A stretch of 36,871 bases of DNA from Anabaena sp. FACHB-1237 (GCF_014696225.1 NZ_JACJPV010000038.1:1-36871), one strand, 5' to 3'; positions 8,479 through 17,178 are shown, counted from the stretch's first letter. Notes: generated from the sequence alone by a model not told the origin. Numbers and translations are program-made.

Positions 8479-8624
8479 AGTTAGGACTTGCTGAGTAAAG
8501 TCAAAAACCAGATAAATAAAGAGTTTAATTGTCAGAAGAACAGAAAAACTTATCCTTGTTGCTGCTTAACCACTCACTCAATTTTCATTAAGTTTTTTTT
8601 CGACTTTTTCAGCAAACCCTAACT
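8479..8624. mobile_element. 146-bp MITE-like element with imperfect terminal inverted repeats
   Basis: The left end AGTTAGGACTTGCTGA (8479-8494) and the right end TCAGCAAACCCTAACT (8609-8624) are inverted copies with two mismatches in 16. Weaker pairing continues inward (AGTAAAGTC against GACTTTTTC). The interior has no open frame. It lies between vapC and the DUF1517 gene and covers most of that gap. No target duplication is obvious. The TAGGACTT core recalls the ends of the 147-bp element at 18944-19090. Confidence 0.5.
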
Positions 8625-8638
8625 AGCAACTTGAGTTA

Positions 8639-9595
8639 TCACACTAATTTCAAGTTAGGATATTCTGCTAACAAATCATCTGATGTTAGTGTATCTCCTG
8701 ACGCTTGGGGAGTCCAAAGAATTTCAATTGCTAATAATTGTTCTCCAGACATACTACCAATTTGTTTGAGCGCTTGACGTAAATCATCAGCATTATTAAT
8801 AGTAGGAAAGTTGAATTTTCCTAATGTTGCTGCTAATAATGTGACAATTATATATTCCCCTGGTCCTGAATTGATTAATGTTGTGGGATTATCGCTACTT
8901 GTTAATCTTTCTTGAGCTAATACAGATTTTAACTGATTATTAACATTAGAAAGGGTTTCTTCTTGAAATTTACTGCGTTCTGCTAATGATAAACGGTTAA
9001 ATTGCGACTCAGCAGAATTTAATTTTGCTTGTTCTGTAGTAGCATTAGCATATACCCAATATTCAGGATGACGTAACAATGCTAAACTAGCCTCTTGTAA
9101 AATTTCTGTTCTTCCTTGAGGAGTATTTGTATCCGCAGTTTCAGCTATGTGGTTTAATTCAGTTTGCAAATCTCGCGCTTGTGCTAATAAACCTACTTGT
9201 AACTGAGTAATAGAAACACTAGGGTTTTCATTATAGCTTTCCCCTTCTCCACTGGTAACACGGCGGAACGTTTGTACTAAAAAATTGGCGATCGCTAAAA
9301 ACACCAAAACTGACAGTAAACCACCAAAACCGCCACCAAAACCCCAAAATGGCAATAAAAAGGGAAAACCAAAACCTCCCCCATAGGGGGGATAATATCC
9401 GCCACTATTGGGTGTATTGGTACGTGGTGTATAAGTGCGAGTTGATGGCATTCTAAAAGAGCCTCCGCCTATTCTGCCACCACTACGTGCTGCTAATGCC
9501 CCATCAGCATGGACAAAAGCTACAGTCAGCATAAGGAAGCATAGGAAAGCAGTTTTGAGTATAGGTTTGATAAGTGTTTGTAGTTTTTTATTCAT
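8639..9595 (-). CDS. DUF1517 membrane protein with signal peptide
   Basis: From the ATG at 9595 the protein has 318 aa. Its signal-like N-terminus has a hydrophobic run LKTAFLCFLMLTVAFVHADG and a cleavage-like ALA-A. A Gly/Pro/Tyr-rich stretch (PNSGGYYPPYGGGFGFPF) and one clear membrane helix, GGLLSVLVFLAIANFLV, follow. The soluble C-terminal domain of about 200 residues (SITQLQVGLLAQARDLQ onward) is typical of DUF1517. A longer frame starts at 9661 but would put 22 residues before the signal peptide, and its DNA is a dispersed repeat, so 9595 is preferred. The plant relative I recall is FLAP1, a chloroplast membrane protein linked to acclimation to fluctuating light. A thylakoid or plasma membrane site is inferred; the cyanobacterial role is unknown. 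Confidence 0.7.
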   Translation of the reverse strand: MNKKLQTLIKPILKTAFLCFLMLTVAFVHADGALAARSGGRIGGGSFRMPSTRTYTPRTNTPNSGGYYPPYGGGFGFPFLLPFWGFGGGFGGLLSVLVFLAIANFLVQTFRRVTSGEGESYNENPSVSITQLQVGLLAQARDLQTELNHIAETADTNTPQGRTEILQEASLALLRHPEYWVYANATTEQAKLNSAESQFNRLSLAERSKFQEETLSNVNNQLKSVLAQERLTSSDNPTTLINSGPGEYIIVTLLAATLGKFNFPTINNADDLRQALKQIGSMSGEQLLAIEILWTPQASGDTLTSDDLLAEYPNLKLV

Positions 9596-9615
9596 AAGAT
9601 GTGTAATTGATTTGC

Positions 9616-9657
9616 GTAGTTGAGCTTTAGCTCTAAAATTTGGGCTAAAACCCAAAT
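9616..9657. repeat. Dispersed repeat, two small hairpins (copy 1)
   Basis: GTAGTTGAGCTTTAGCTC at 9616-9633 contains the palindrome GAGCTTTAGCTC. It is followed by a second hairpin, ATTTGGG (9638-9644) against CCCAAAT (9651-9657). The same 18-mer recurs at 33965-33982, also followed by a CCAAATACA-like sequence. The repeat lies just upstream of the chosen DUF1517 start. Confidence 0.6.
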
Positions 9658-9833
9658 ACATAAACTATCTTTAATCTAGCGTTTCTAAAGTTGGTTTAAC
9701 GGAAAAGATTAGCATTGATAACCGTACCTGAAAACATCTTGACTTCAAGAAAACTTTGGAATTTATTAATTATTAAATACCTTGATTAACTAGAGATGGA
9801 ATTAAGTATAATTATTTCCATCTCTAACATTTA

Positions 9834-11336
9834 TCACCCGTTGTTTTTTACCTGATGCAAAGATACAGTATTAACCAAATTTTGGGTATTGACGATGGAG
9901 GTAATAGTTGGTTGAGTCAGATATATTAACCAATTGGGTTGAATACCAAAAATCAGAATAATACCTGCTAAAATTATTCCAGGTATGCGATCGCTCCAAT
10001 AAACACGAGGTAAATTAATAACCTGCGCTGATAAACGTCCAAAAAAGGCACGATTTACGAGAATTAAGAAGTAAACGGCAGTTAAACCAGTTCCCAACAT
10101 AGATAACAAAGTTTGTACTGGAAAAACCTCAAAACTTCCTCTAAAAATAATAAATTCAGCAATAAAACCCACCATTCCGGGTATACCTGCGCTGGCCATC
10201 ACCCCCAATATCATCAATGTACCAATTACTGGCATTCCCCGTTCAGGATTTAATAATCCTTTAAGAACATCTAAATCACGACTACCTGCTTTTTTATAAA
10301 CCACTCCTACTAATAGAAACATTAATGCAGAAATTAGACCATGACTGAGCATTTGCATAATAGCACCTAACACACTTAATGGTGTAGATGCCGCAGCAGC
10401 TAGTAGAATATAGCCCATGTGGCCGATAGAACTATAGGCCACCATTTTCTTCATGTCTGTTTGTGCGATGGCGCAAGAAGCACCAAATAAAACGCTTATT
10501 ACCGCCCATGTAGCTAAACTAGGCGCGAGATATTCCCAAGCTTGTGGTAATAAATTCATACCAAACCGTAATAAACCATAAGTTCCCAATTTCAACAACA
10601 CACCAGCCAACAACACAGAAATTGGTGTTGAGGCTTCCACATGAGCATCAGGTAGCCAAGTATGAAAAGGAACTAAGGGAATTTTAATCCCAAAGCCGAT
10701 CAAAATTCCTGCCAATAACCACAACTGTGTAATTAAGGGTAAAGAATTTGTATTTAAACCTGCTAGAGCAAAATTATCTGCACCACTTAACCATACCATC
10801 CCCAGGAAACTGGCTAAAATGACGATACCAGAAAAAGCAGTATAAATGAGGAATTTAGTAGCAGCATAACCTTTTCTTGCGCCGCCCCAAATAGCAATCA
10901 GCAGATACAGAGGTATTAATTCTAACTCATAAAACAGGAAAAATAACAATAAATCCTGTGCTAAAAATGCTCCTATAACTCCCGCACTTAACAGTAATAC
11001 CAACGAATAATAGAACCGAGGACGTGGTAAAGATTCATCGCTACTGTAGATGGAAATACCTGTTAATAAAGCATTAAGAATTAATAAAGGTAGAGATAAA
11101 CCATCTATACCTAAATTATAATTTAAGCCAATAGCATCTATCCAAGGCAAAGACTCAGCGAATTGTTGACCAACCTGATTAGGATTAAATTGAATAGTTA
11201 GGAAAACAGTCCATATAAAAATAAAGGCTGTAAAAACTAAAGAGATAATGCGGGCTAACTTTCCCGTGATATGAGAAGGGTAAAACCCAATCAAAGCTGC
11301 ACCCAATAAAGGGAGTAAAATCAATATACTTAACAT
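9834..11336 (-). CDS. ndhD4: NDH-1 proton-pumping subunit NdhD, CO2-uptake type (NdhD4-like)
   Basis: This 500-aa protein is almost wholly hydrophobic, with about 14 membrane helices. It has the antiporter-like subunit signatures of NdhD/NuoM: FYELELIPLYLL with the membrane Glu, GFGIKIPLVPFHTWLPDAHVE, and a Lys in LAGVLLKLGTYG. In cyanobacteria NdhD3/D4 with NdhF3/F4 form special NDH-1 complexes in thylakoids that drive CO2 hydration. Linkage to the ccm cluster and to a short NdhF favours the constitutive D4/F4 form, though D3 cannot be excluded without a tree. It lies about 300 bases downstream of ndhF4, an unusually wide gap. No good Shine-Dalgarno precedes the ATG. No cupB follows; a DUF1517 gene does. 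Confidence 0.8.
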   Translation of the reverse strand: MLSILILLPLLGAALIGFYPSHITGKLARIISLVFTAFIFIWTVFLTIQFNPNQVGQQFAESLPWIDAIGLNYNLGIDGLSLPLLILNALLTGISIYSSDESLPRPRFYYSLVLLLSAGVIGAFLAQDLLLFFLFYELELIPLYLLIAIWGGARKGYAATKFLIYTAFSGIVILASFLGMVWLSGADNFALAGLNTNSLPLITQLWLLAGILIGFGIKIPLVPFHTWLPDAHVEASTPISVLLAGVLLKLGTYGLLRFGMNLLPQAWEYLAPSLATWAVISVLFGASCAIAQTDMKKMVAYSSIGHMGYILLAAAASTPLSVLGAIMQMLSHGLISALMFLLVGVVYKKAGSRDLDVLKGLLNPERGMPVIGTLMILGVMASAGIPGMVGFIAEFIIFRGSFEVFPVQTLLSMLGTGLTAVYFLILVNRAFFGRLSAQVINLPRVYWSDRIPGIILAGIILIFGIQPNWLIYLTQPTITSIVNTQNLVNTVSLHQVKNNG

Positions 11337-11637
11337 GATGTCAGGGAGTAGAGTAAAAAGGAGTCAGTAAGGGTAAAGCATGATCTCATTGTTGTCAATT
11401 TAAGCTACAGATGGCTTATTGGTTTAGCTTCCACACCCGGCTAGAAATAAATTTCCAGGGTAATAACCAAAGGTTACTAAAGTAAACTAAACAAATTTAA
11501 GAAATTTGCGGCTTATTTTAGTCATCTTTAGATGAATTTTACTATTAGACACAGGAATTTATTCCCAGTCAGGTTATGGGTTTCACGTTAAGTTGACACC
11601 AATAAGCACTGCTAAACCCAAAATTCCGCACTCAAAA
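11337..11637. other. Gap between ndhF4 and ndhD4 with no gene
   Basis: This 301-base AT-rich interval separates two genes that normally work together. I see no coding frame, no strong terminator and no recognised repeat. It could hold a separate promoter for ndhD4. Confidence 0.5.
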
Positions 11638-13488
11638 CTAGCTAAAAGTAAATAATCCCAAGGATAAACTAATTAAGAACCCCAAAATACTAATAACAAA
11701 GAGAATAGTAAACATATAGCCTTGAGATTGACCAGAAGCGCTATATTTTAAACTTTGTCCCCCAAAAATTGTCGCAAAACCGACCAAGTTCACAATACCA
11801 TCCACCAAAAAGCGATCGCACCATGCCGAAACCTGAGACAATAAACCTACAGCACTAACAATAGTCACGCGATAAATACGATCAATATAGAAATCATACC
11901 CTAACAAATCCTGTAGCATTCGCCACACTAAAATTCTCGATCTTGACCAGGCTTTATGTAAGTACATAGTTGCGCCTATTGTTACACCCATAATAGTAGA
12001 AACCACTAAACTACTCAGCACAAACCAATCTATACTTTCCCAGCTAGGTAACAAATACCACTGTTGGAGCATTAAAGGCAATAACAAAGTCAGTATAGTT
12101 AAAGTAACCATTGGTACAGCCATTTGCCAACTTACTTCAGGAGCGCGGCGGGTTTTTTGCTGTGGTTGTCCCCAAAATATCAAACGAAAGACCCTGGTTA
12201 AATTTAATGCCGTTAATCCATTAACCAACACTAACACAATAATTACCCAGGGACTCACCTTAGCTAAACCATCAGCCCAGGCCAACATTGCCCAAAAACT
12301 ACCTAAAGGTAATAATGTCACCATACCCGCAGATCCCACAATAAAAGCCGTAGTTGTTGCTGGCATTTTTGACCATAAACCGCCCATTTCCGTCAAGTCT
12401 TGGGTTTGGGTAGTGTAAATAACTGAACCAGAACTCATGAATAATAGGGCTTTAGCGATCGCATGAGTTAATAATAACATAATTGCGACTCCACCCTGTT
12501 CCAACCCTACAGCTAAAAACACCAATCCCATATACGCGCTAGTTGAATGGGATAAAGCTCGCTTAATATCAATCTGTGCCAGAGAAACCAAAGTTGCACC
12601 TATAGCAGTGATTATTCCCATGATCACCAAAATATTTAAAGCCACTGGTGACATAGATAATAAAGGTTGAATCTTATATAAGATATAAGCACCTCCAGCC
12701 ACAACCAAAGAATTACGCATTACCGAAGCAGGGTTAGGTCCTTCCATCGCCTCATCTAACCACAAATGCAAAGGAAACTGAGCGCATTTACCCGCAGGAC
12801 CAGCAATTAAACCTAAGCATAACAAAGTAGAATTTATCGGACTTAAACTAGCCGTTTGCGCCCATTCATATAAATCAGAAAAATTTAAACTTCCTGCCAA
12901 ATAAGAAAGCGAAACCACAGCCATTAATAAAAGTAAATCTCCCACACGCTTAGTTAAAAAAGCGTCCCTTGCTGCTGTCACCACCAAAGGTTGAGCATAC
13001 CAAAAACCCACCAACAAATAAGTAGAAAGAGTGAGAACCTCTAACAAAGCATAACTAACAAACAGAGAATCACTAATTGCTAAACCACTCAAAGCAGCTT
13101 CAAAAAAACCCAACAGACCAAAAAACCTAGCCAAAGACCAATCTTTTTCCATATAACCGAGAGCATAAATTTGTGCTAATAGACTTAACCCAGTAATTAA
13201 CACCGTTGCACCAATACTTACCACTGATAATTCCAGGGCAAAAGACAAATTAAAATCTCCCGCTTGAAACCAGGTAATAATCAAATTTTCCTGCTCTCGA
13301 ATCCAAATATTTTTAAATACAATTAGACTATGGATAAAACCTACAATAGTAGTCAGCAAATTCAGGTAGGCCGCAGGTCTTTGTCCTGTGCGCTGAATAA
13401 TTCCTAGTGACCAAGGTAAGGTAAAAATTGCCCCCACCAAGCTATATAAAGGCACAAGCCAACTTGTTAAAAATAGAAAGTCATTCAT
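11638..13488 (-). CDS. ndhF4: NDH-1 subunit NdhF, CO2-uptake type (NdhF4-like)
   Basis: This 616-aa integral membrane protein is shorter than respiratory NdhF1 (about 660-690), as expected for NdhF3/F4. The NuoL-type core is present: FPLHLWLDEAMEGPNPASV. Where canonical NuoL/NdhF1 have SALIHAATMVTAG, this protein reads SVMRNSLVVAGG, so the conserved His is replaced. I recall this as a feature of the CO2-uptake versions. The ATG has AAGGA about nine bases upstream. The gene is divergent from ccmK2 across about 760 bases, so carbon uptake and carboxysome genes may share a control region. With NdhD4 and CupB it would form the low-affinity thylakoid CO2-conversion complex. Confidence 0.85.
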   Translation of the reverse strand: MNDFLFLTSWLVPLYSLVGAIFTLPWSLGIIQRTGQRPAAYLNLLTTIVGFIHSLIVFKNIWIREQENLIITWFQAGDFNLSFALELSVVSIGATVLITGLSLLAQIYALGYMEKDWSLARFFGLLGFFEAALSGLAISDSLFVSYALLEVLTLSTYLLVGFWYAQPLVVTAARDAFLTKRVGDLLLLMAVVSLSYLAGSLNFSDLYEWAQTASLSPINSTLLCLGLIAGPAGKCAQFPLHLWLDEAMEGPNPASVMRNSLVVAGGAYILYKIQPLLSMSPVALNILVIMGIITAIGATLVSLAQIDIKRALSHSTSAYMGLVFLAVGLEQGGVAIMLLLTHAIAKALLFMSSGSVIYTTQTQDLTEMGGLWSKMPATTTAFIVGSAGMVTLLPLGSFWAMLAWADGLAKVSPWVIIVLVLVNGLTALNLTRVFRLIFWGQPQQKTRRAPEVSWQMAVPMVTLTILTLLLPLMLQQWYLLPSWESIDWFVLSSLVVSTIMGVTIGATMYLHKAWSRSRILVWRMLQDLLGYDFYIDRIYRVTIVSAVGLLSQVSAWCDRFLVDGIVNLVGFATIFGGQSLKYSASGQSQGYMFTILFVISILGFLISLSLGLFTFS

Positions 13489-14252
13489 CTATATTTTTCC
13501 TTCACGACTCAACCTGGATTTTTTTGAACAAACTAGAAATGATCGTCTCTAAAAACAGCTTAAAGCAGATAATTTTGAGAATGAGAAATGATCTATTTTC
13601 CTCACTTCATTTATTTTAATATAACTAGGCACATTTAGTTAAAATTATCTAAATTATCTAAATAATTCAATAGTTCAATAATCCAATATAATTTTTGCTT
13701 GTTAATTATCCCACAAAACTTTTACAAATTCTGCTTTGATGAGATCACTTTTTACTGTATAATCCATTAGCCATTATTCTGCCTCATTGACAATATACAA
13801 TGTATCTAGGACTTACACACAAAGTAATCAAAAACCCCATTGTTTCCTAGGGGTAATTCATGAATTACCCCTACTTTCGTGATTTTTTATGTAAATTCTG
13901 GTATCTTATGACTACTGACCACTGATAGCTGATAGCTGACTGATGACTACTACCACAAAAATTATCTTCTATTTTGTGACTAAAATATGATAAAGAAATT
14001 ATTAAAGCATAGTTTGGTACTCCAGGGATCAATGAATTTCAAAGCTCCCCCAGAGCGTATAAAGTTTTGTTAAGTTTTCTTAAACTTTCTTATCACAAAC
14101 TATTATAGTAATTTATGTTGCCAGGGATGCCAAGGTTTTCTATGCTTAAAGTTGGTACTATTTGATGACTCAGGATCAGCATCCCCGTCCTAAAATATCA
14201 TCAACAGTGCTGAAATTGATTAAACTTGTTACTTTTTTTGAGGAGTTCTGCG
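13489..14252. promoter_or_regulatory. Divergent control region between ndhF4 and ccmK2
   Basis: This long non-coding interval separates the minus-strand ndhF4 and the plus-strand ccm operon, so both promoters should lie here. It contains CATTG-N8-CAATG dyad symmetry at 13785-13802, a sequence like a LysR-type site; that role is speculative. It also has an AGGACTTACACA motif at 13808-13819 like a MITE end, a 26-bp palindrome at 13848-13873, and a run of TGATAGC-type short repeats at about 13915-13950. No protein-coding frame is convincing. Confidence 0.5.
13848..13873. repeat. 26-bp perfect palindrome (copy 1 of 2)
   Basis: The left arm TAGGGGTAATTCA (13848-13860) is followed without a loop by its exact reverse complement (13861-13873). 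A second 26-bp palindrome at 30790-30815 has the same centre and length but differs at two positions per arm, with matching changes on the other arm. It lies between ndhF4 and ccmK2. Confidence 0.8.
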
Positions 14253-14561
14253 ATGCCAATTGCAGTTGGAATGATTGAAACTAAAGGTTTTCCCGCAGTA
14301 GTAGAAGCTGCTGATGCCATGGTGAAAGCTGCTCGTGTAACTTTAGTAGGATATGAAAAAATTGGTAGCGCTCGCGTTACAGTTATCGTTAGAGGAGATG
14401 TTTCCGAAGTACAGGCTTCCGTTGCAGCAGGTATAGAAGCAGCTAAAAGAGTTCATGGTGGTGAAGTAGTATCCACACATATTATCGCTCGTCCCCATGA
14501 AAACTTAGAATATGTATTGCCAATTCGCTATACAGAAGCAGTAGAACAGTTTCGTACCTAA
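14253..14561 (+). CDS. ccmK2: Carboxysome hexameric shell protein CcmK2-like
   Basis: From ATG 14253 the protein is 102 aa and starts [23 protein letters not shown], the canonical BMC (Pfam00936) shell start. AGGAG at 14241-14245 lies seven bases upstream and decides against the in-frame ATG at 14226. The central pore loop motif KIGSARVTV is present (other CcmK commonly have KIGSG). It assembles into hexamers that tile the beta-carboxysome facets. It is the first gene of ccmK2-K1-L-M-N-O and the shorter of two highly similar copies; the order matches the Synechocystis cluster, which supports the K2/K1 names. A small ACTGT/ACAGT hairpin follows the stop. Confidence 0.93.
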   Translation: MPIAVGMIETKGFPAVVEAADAMVKAARVTLVGYEKIGSARVTVIVRGDVSEVQASVAAGIEAAKRVHGGEVVSTHIIARPHENLEYVLPIRYTEAVEQFRT

Positions 14562-14676
14562 TACTGTATAAACAGTGCGTAAAAAGTAATTATCAAAGTC
14601 CGATTGTCTTAATCACCAATTTTGACAAAACAATCTAACTTGAACTTGATTTGAATTTAACTTAAAAGGAAAAAAA

Positions 14677-15018
14677 ATGTCAATTGCAGTAGGAATGGTA
14701 GAAACACTAGGTTTCCCCGCAGTAGTAGAAGCGGCAGATGCTATGGTGAAAGCAGCGCGTGTAACCTTAGTAGGATACGAAAAAATCGGTAGTGGTCGCG
14801 TTACAGTTATAGTTAGAGGAGACGTATCTGAAGTACAGGCTTCCGTAGCAGCAGGTGTAGAGAACGTAAAACGTGTTAATGGTGGACAAGTATTATCCAC
14901 ACACATTATTGCCCGTCCTCATGAAAACTTAGAATATGTACTACCAATTCGGTATACCGAAGATGTAGAACAATTCCGGGAAGGTGTAAGTTCCATTCGT
15001 CTGGGTAGAAGACCATAA
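14677..15018 (+). CDS. ccmK1: Carboxysome hexameric shell protein CcmK1-like
   Basis: This 113-aa BMC-domain protein is very similar to the preceding CcmK over its whole length. It has the pore loop KIGSGRVTV and a C-terminal extension, [14 protein letters not shown], which is the usual CcmK1 distinction. AAAAGG lies just upstream of the ATG. The two ccmK genes are about 115 bases apart and near-identical in long DNA stretches, so recent duplication or ongoing gene conversion is likely. It forms facet hexamers with CcmK2 and controls metabolite passage. Confidence 0.93.
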   Translation: MSIAVGMVETLGFPAVVEAADAMVKAARVTLVGYEKIGSGRVTVIVRGDVSEVQASVAAGVENVKRVNGGQVLSTHIIARPHENLEYVLPIRYTEDVEQFREGVSSIRLGRRP

Positions 15019-15052
15019 ATAAATTCTAGTTAATCTAGTTAATGTGTAAATA

Positions 15053-15358
15053 ATGCAAATTGCCAAAGTACGTGGCACAGTAGTTAGCACCCAAAAAGAT
15101 CCTAGTCTCAGGGGTGTAAAACTGCTGATGTTGCAATTAGTGGATGAAAATGGCAATCTCCTACCAGAATATGAGGTAGCTGCCGATAACAGCGTAGGAG
15201 CAGGCTTAGATGAGTGGGTACTCGTCAGTCGCGGTAGCGCGGCCAGACAAATTTCTGGTAATGAACAGCGTCCCTTAGATTCTTTAGTTGTAGCGATAAT
15301 TGATACAATTTACGTAGAAGATCGTCAAATTTACAGCAAAAAAGATCAGTATAGATAG
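15053..15358 (+). CDS. ccmL: Carboxysome pentameric vertex protein CcmL
   Basis: This 101-aa EutN/CcmL-type protein starts MQIAKVRGTVVST. It contains the family's LRGVKLLMLQ and AADNSVGAGLDEWVLVSRGSAAR blocks and ends with IIDTIYVEDRQIY. Pentamers of CcmL close the vertices of the icosahedral shell. It follows ccmK1 by 34 bases and has no strong Shine-Dalgarno. Length is normal for the family. The gap to ccmM (about 124 bases) contains short AGCTGA/CAGTGATAGC-type repeats. Confidence 0.95.
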   Translation: MQIAKVRGTVVSTQKDPSLRGVKLLMLQLVDENGNLLPEYEVAADNSVGAGLDEWVLVSRGSAARQISGNEQRPLDSLVVAIIDTIYVEDRQIYSKKDQYR

Positions 15359-15482
15359 TTAAGTGAAAGCAAGTAAAAAGCAGGGAGCAGGAAGAGTAAA
15401 AAATTCAACTCCTAAAAGCTAACCAGTGATAGCTGACCACTAACTACTAAATAAATAGCACATCTTATGGAGGAATTTCACC

Positions 15483-17114
15483 ATGGTAGTCCGCAGCACG
15501 GCGGCGCCCCCAACCCCGTGGTCTAAAACTTTAGCAGAACCAGATATTCATAATAGTGCTTTTGTACATTCTTCCTCTAATTTAATTGGTGATGTACATC
15601 TTGGTGCAAATGTGATTATTGCTCCTGGTACTTCCATTAGAGCCGACGAAGGAACACCTTTTTATATTGGTGAAAATACTAATATTCAAGATGGTGTAGT
15701 CATTCATGGATTGGAGCAAGGTAGAGTAGTTGGTGATGATGGTAACAACTACTCAGTATGGATTGGTAAAGATGCTTCTATTACCCACATGGCACTGATT
15801 CACGGACCAGCTTATGTTGGGGATCATTGCTTTATTGGTTTTCGCTCTACAGTATTTAATGCTAGAGTCGGTGCAGGCTGCATTGTGATGATGCACGCTT
15901 TGATACAAGATGTAGAAATTCCTCCTGGAAAATACGTAGCTTCAGGAACGATTATCACTACGCAACAACAAGCGGATCGTTTGCCAGATGTACAAGCGCA
16001 GGATCAGCAATTTGCTCATCATGTGGTGGGTATAAATCAGGCTTTGCGGGCTGGTTATCGCTGTGCTGAGGATCTGAAGTGTATTACTCCAATCAGAGAT
16101 GAATTGGAAAAAACTTATACAAGTATTACTGTTGAAGAATTTGAAAGGAGTAGTGACGTGTCCAAGTTAGGTGCAGATGTAGTAGAACAGATACGGTATT
16201 TACTACAACAGGGATTTAGAATTGGTACAGAACACGTAGATGCACGTCGTTTCCGTACTGGTTCATGGCAAAGTTGTCAACCTATTGATACTCGCTCAGT
16301 AAATGATGCGATCGCTGCGTTAGAATCTTGTTTAGCAGATCATAGTGGTGAATATGTACGTTTGTTTGGCATTGACAATGGCAAAAAACGAGTATTAGAA
16401 ACCATTATTCAACGTCCTGATGGTGTAGTAGCCAATACCGCCATTAAAACTCCTACAACTGCGTCCTATAGCAGCTACAGTAATAATGGCAATGGAGCAG
16501 TTGCTAGTGGTAGCCTCAGCGCAGAAACCATTAGTCAAATTCAGCAACTTTTAGCTAACGGTTACAAAATTGGTACAGAACACGTAGATGAGCGTCGTTT
16601 CCGCACAGGAACATGGCAAAGTTGTCAACCTATTGAAACCAAATCTACCAATGAAGTAATTGCAGCCTTAGAAGAATGCATGGTATCTCATCAAGGCGAA
16701 TATATCCGCCTAATTGGAATTGACAGCAAAGCTAAACGTCGGGTATTAGAAACGATCATTCAACGTCCAGGTGGTGTAGTAGTTACCTCTAGCAGTAAAC
16801 CAGCATTAAAATCCGTAGGTGGTTCTACAGCCACAGCTACCGCTACCAGCAGTAAACTAGGTGCAGATGTACTAGATCAACTACGTCAATTATTGACAGG
16901 TGGATTTAAGATTACAGTGGAACACGTAGACGCGCGTCGTTTCCGTACCGGAACATGGGCAACTGCGGGACAAGTACAAGCAAGTAATGAAAGAGAAGCG
17001 ATCGCTATATTAGAAAGCTACCTTTCTGAATACGCTGGCGAATATGTACGTTTAATTGGTATTGATACAGCCGCTAAACGTCGCGTTGTAGAAGCAATTA
17101 TTCAGCGTCCATAA
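15483..17114 (+). CDS. ccmM: Carboxysome scaffold CcmM (gamma-carbonic anhydrase domain plus three Rubisco small-subunit-like modules)
   Basis: The 543 aa start at an ATG with GGAGGA upstream (15469-15474). Residues 1-210 form a left-handed beta-helix gamma-carbonic anhydrase. H75, H102 and H107 are the zinc ligands, and C194/C200 correspond to the disulfide needed for activity in Thermosynechococcus CcmM. Three small-subunit-like (SSUL) modules follow at about 227-312, 343-429 and 457-543, joined by Ser/Thr/Asn-rich linkers. SSUL1 has C265/C283 and SSUL2 has C381/C399, the redox pairs known to tune Rubisco binding; SSUL3 has none. CcmM condenses Rubisco through the SSUL modules and links it to CcmN. 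An internal start yields a short form, described separately. Confidence 0.96.
   Translation: MVVRSTAAPPTPWSKTLAEPDIHNSAFVHSSSNLIGDVHLGANVIIAPGTSIRADEGTPFYIGENTNIQDGVVIHGLEQGRVVGDDGNNYSVWIGKDASITHMALIHGPAYVGDHCFIGFRSTVFNARVGAGCIVMMHALIQDVEIPPGKYVASGTIITTQQQADRLPDVQAQDQQFAHHVVGINQALRAGYRCAEDLKCITPIRDELEKTYTSITVEEFERSSDVSKLGADVVEQIRYLLQQGFRIGTEHVDARRFRTGSWQSCQPIDTRSVNDAIAALESCLADHSGEYVRLFGIDNGKKRVLETIIQRPDGVVANTAIKTPTTASYSSYSNNGNGAVASGSLSAETISQIQQLLANGYKIGTEHVDERRFRTGTWQSCQPIETKSTNEVIAALEECMVSHQGEYIRLIGIDSKAKRRVLETIIQRPGGVVVTSSSKPALKSVGGSTATATATSSKLGADVLDQLRQLLTGGFKITVEHVDARRFRTGTWATAGQVQASNEREAIAILESYLSEYAGEYVRLIGIDTAAKRRVVEAIIQRP
16158..17114 (+). CDS. ccmM: Short CcmM form (M35-type) from an internal start
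   Basis: Inside ccmM, AAAGGAG at 16144-16150 is followed after seven bases by an in-frame GTG (16158-16160, codon 226). This falls exactly between the carbonic anhydrase domain and SSUL1. The product would be 318 aa, about 35 kDa, with three SSUL modules only. A short form produced this way is known in Synechococcus PCC 7942, where it condenses Rubisco. The placement and quality of the ribosome-binding site make it likely here. Confidence 0.8.
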   Translation: MSKLGADVVEQIRYLLQQGFRIGTEHVDARRFRTGSWQSCQPIDTRSVNDAIAALESCLADHSGEYVRLFGIDNGKKRVLETIIQRPDGVVANTAIKTPTTASYSSYSNNGNGAVASGSLSAETISQIQQLLANGYKIGTEHVDERRFRTGTWQSCQPIETKSTNEVIAALEECMVSHQGEYIRLIGIDSKAKRRVLETIIQRPGGVVVTSSSKPALKSVGGSTATATATSSKLGADVLDQLRQLLTGGFKITVEHVDARRFRTGTWATAGQVQASNEREAIAILESYLSEYAGEYVRLIGIDTAAKRRVVEAIIQRP

Positions 17115-17117
17115 AGA

Positions 17118-17178
17118 ATTGACAATTGATAATTGATAATTGTCAATTGTCAATTGTCCATTATCCATTGTCAATTAT
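17118..17178. repeat. AT-rich short tandem and inverted repeats between ccmM and ccmN
   Basis: Repeated CAATTGA/ATAATTG units occur both direct and inverted (TTGACAATTGATAATTGATA, then TTGTCAATTGTCAATTGTCC). They can fold into a long hairpin. The pattern resembles short tandemly repeated sequences known from filamentous cyanobacteria. It could attenuate or stabilise the ccm transcript. Confidence 0.6.

Noticed and set aside
9435..9623. Plus-strand 62-codon frame over the DUF1517 start
   Set aside because: It is the complement of the signal peptide region and has no coding signature.
14613..14906. Minus-strand frame over ccmK1, and a similar one at 14941-15156
   Set aside because: Both are antisense shadows of highly conserved carboxysome genes.
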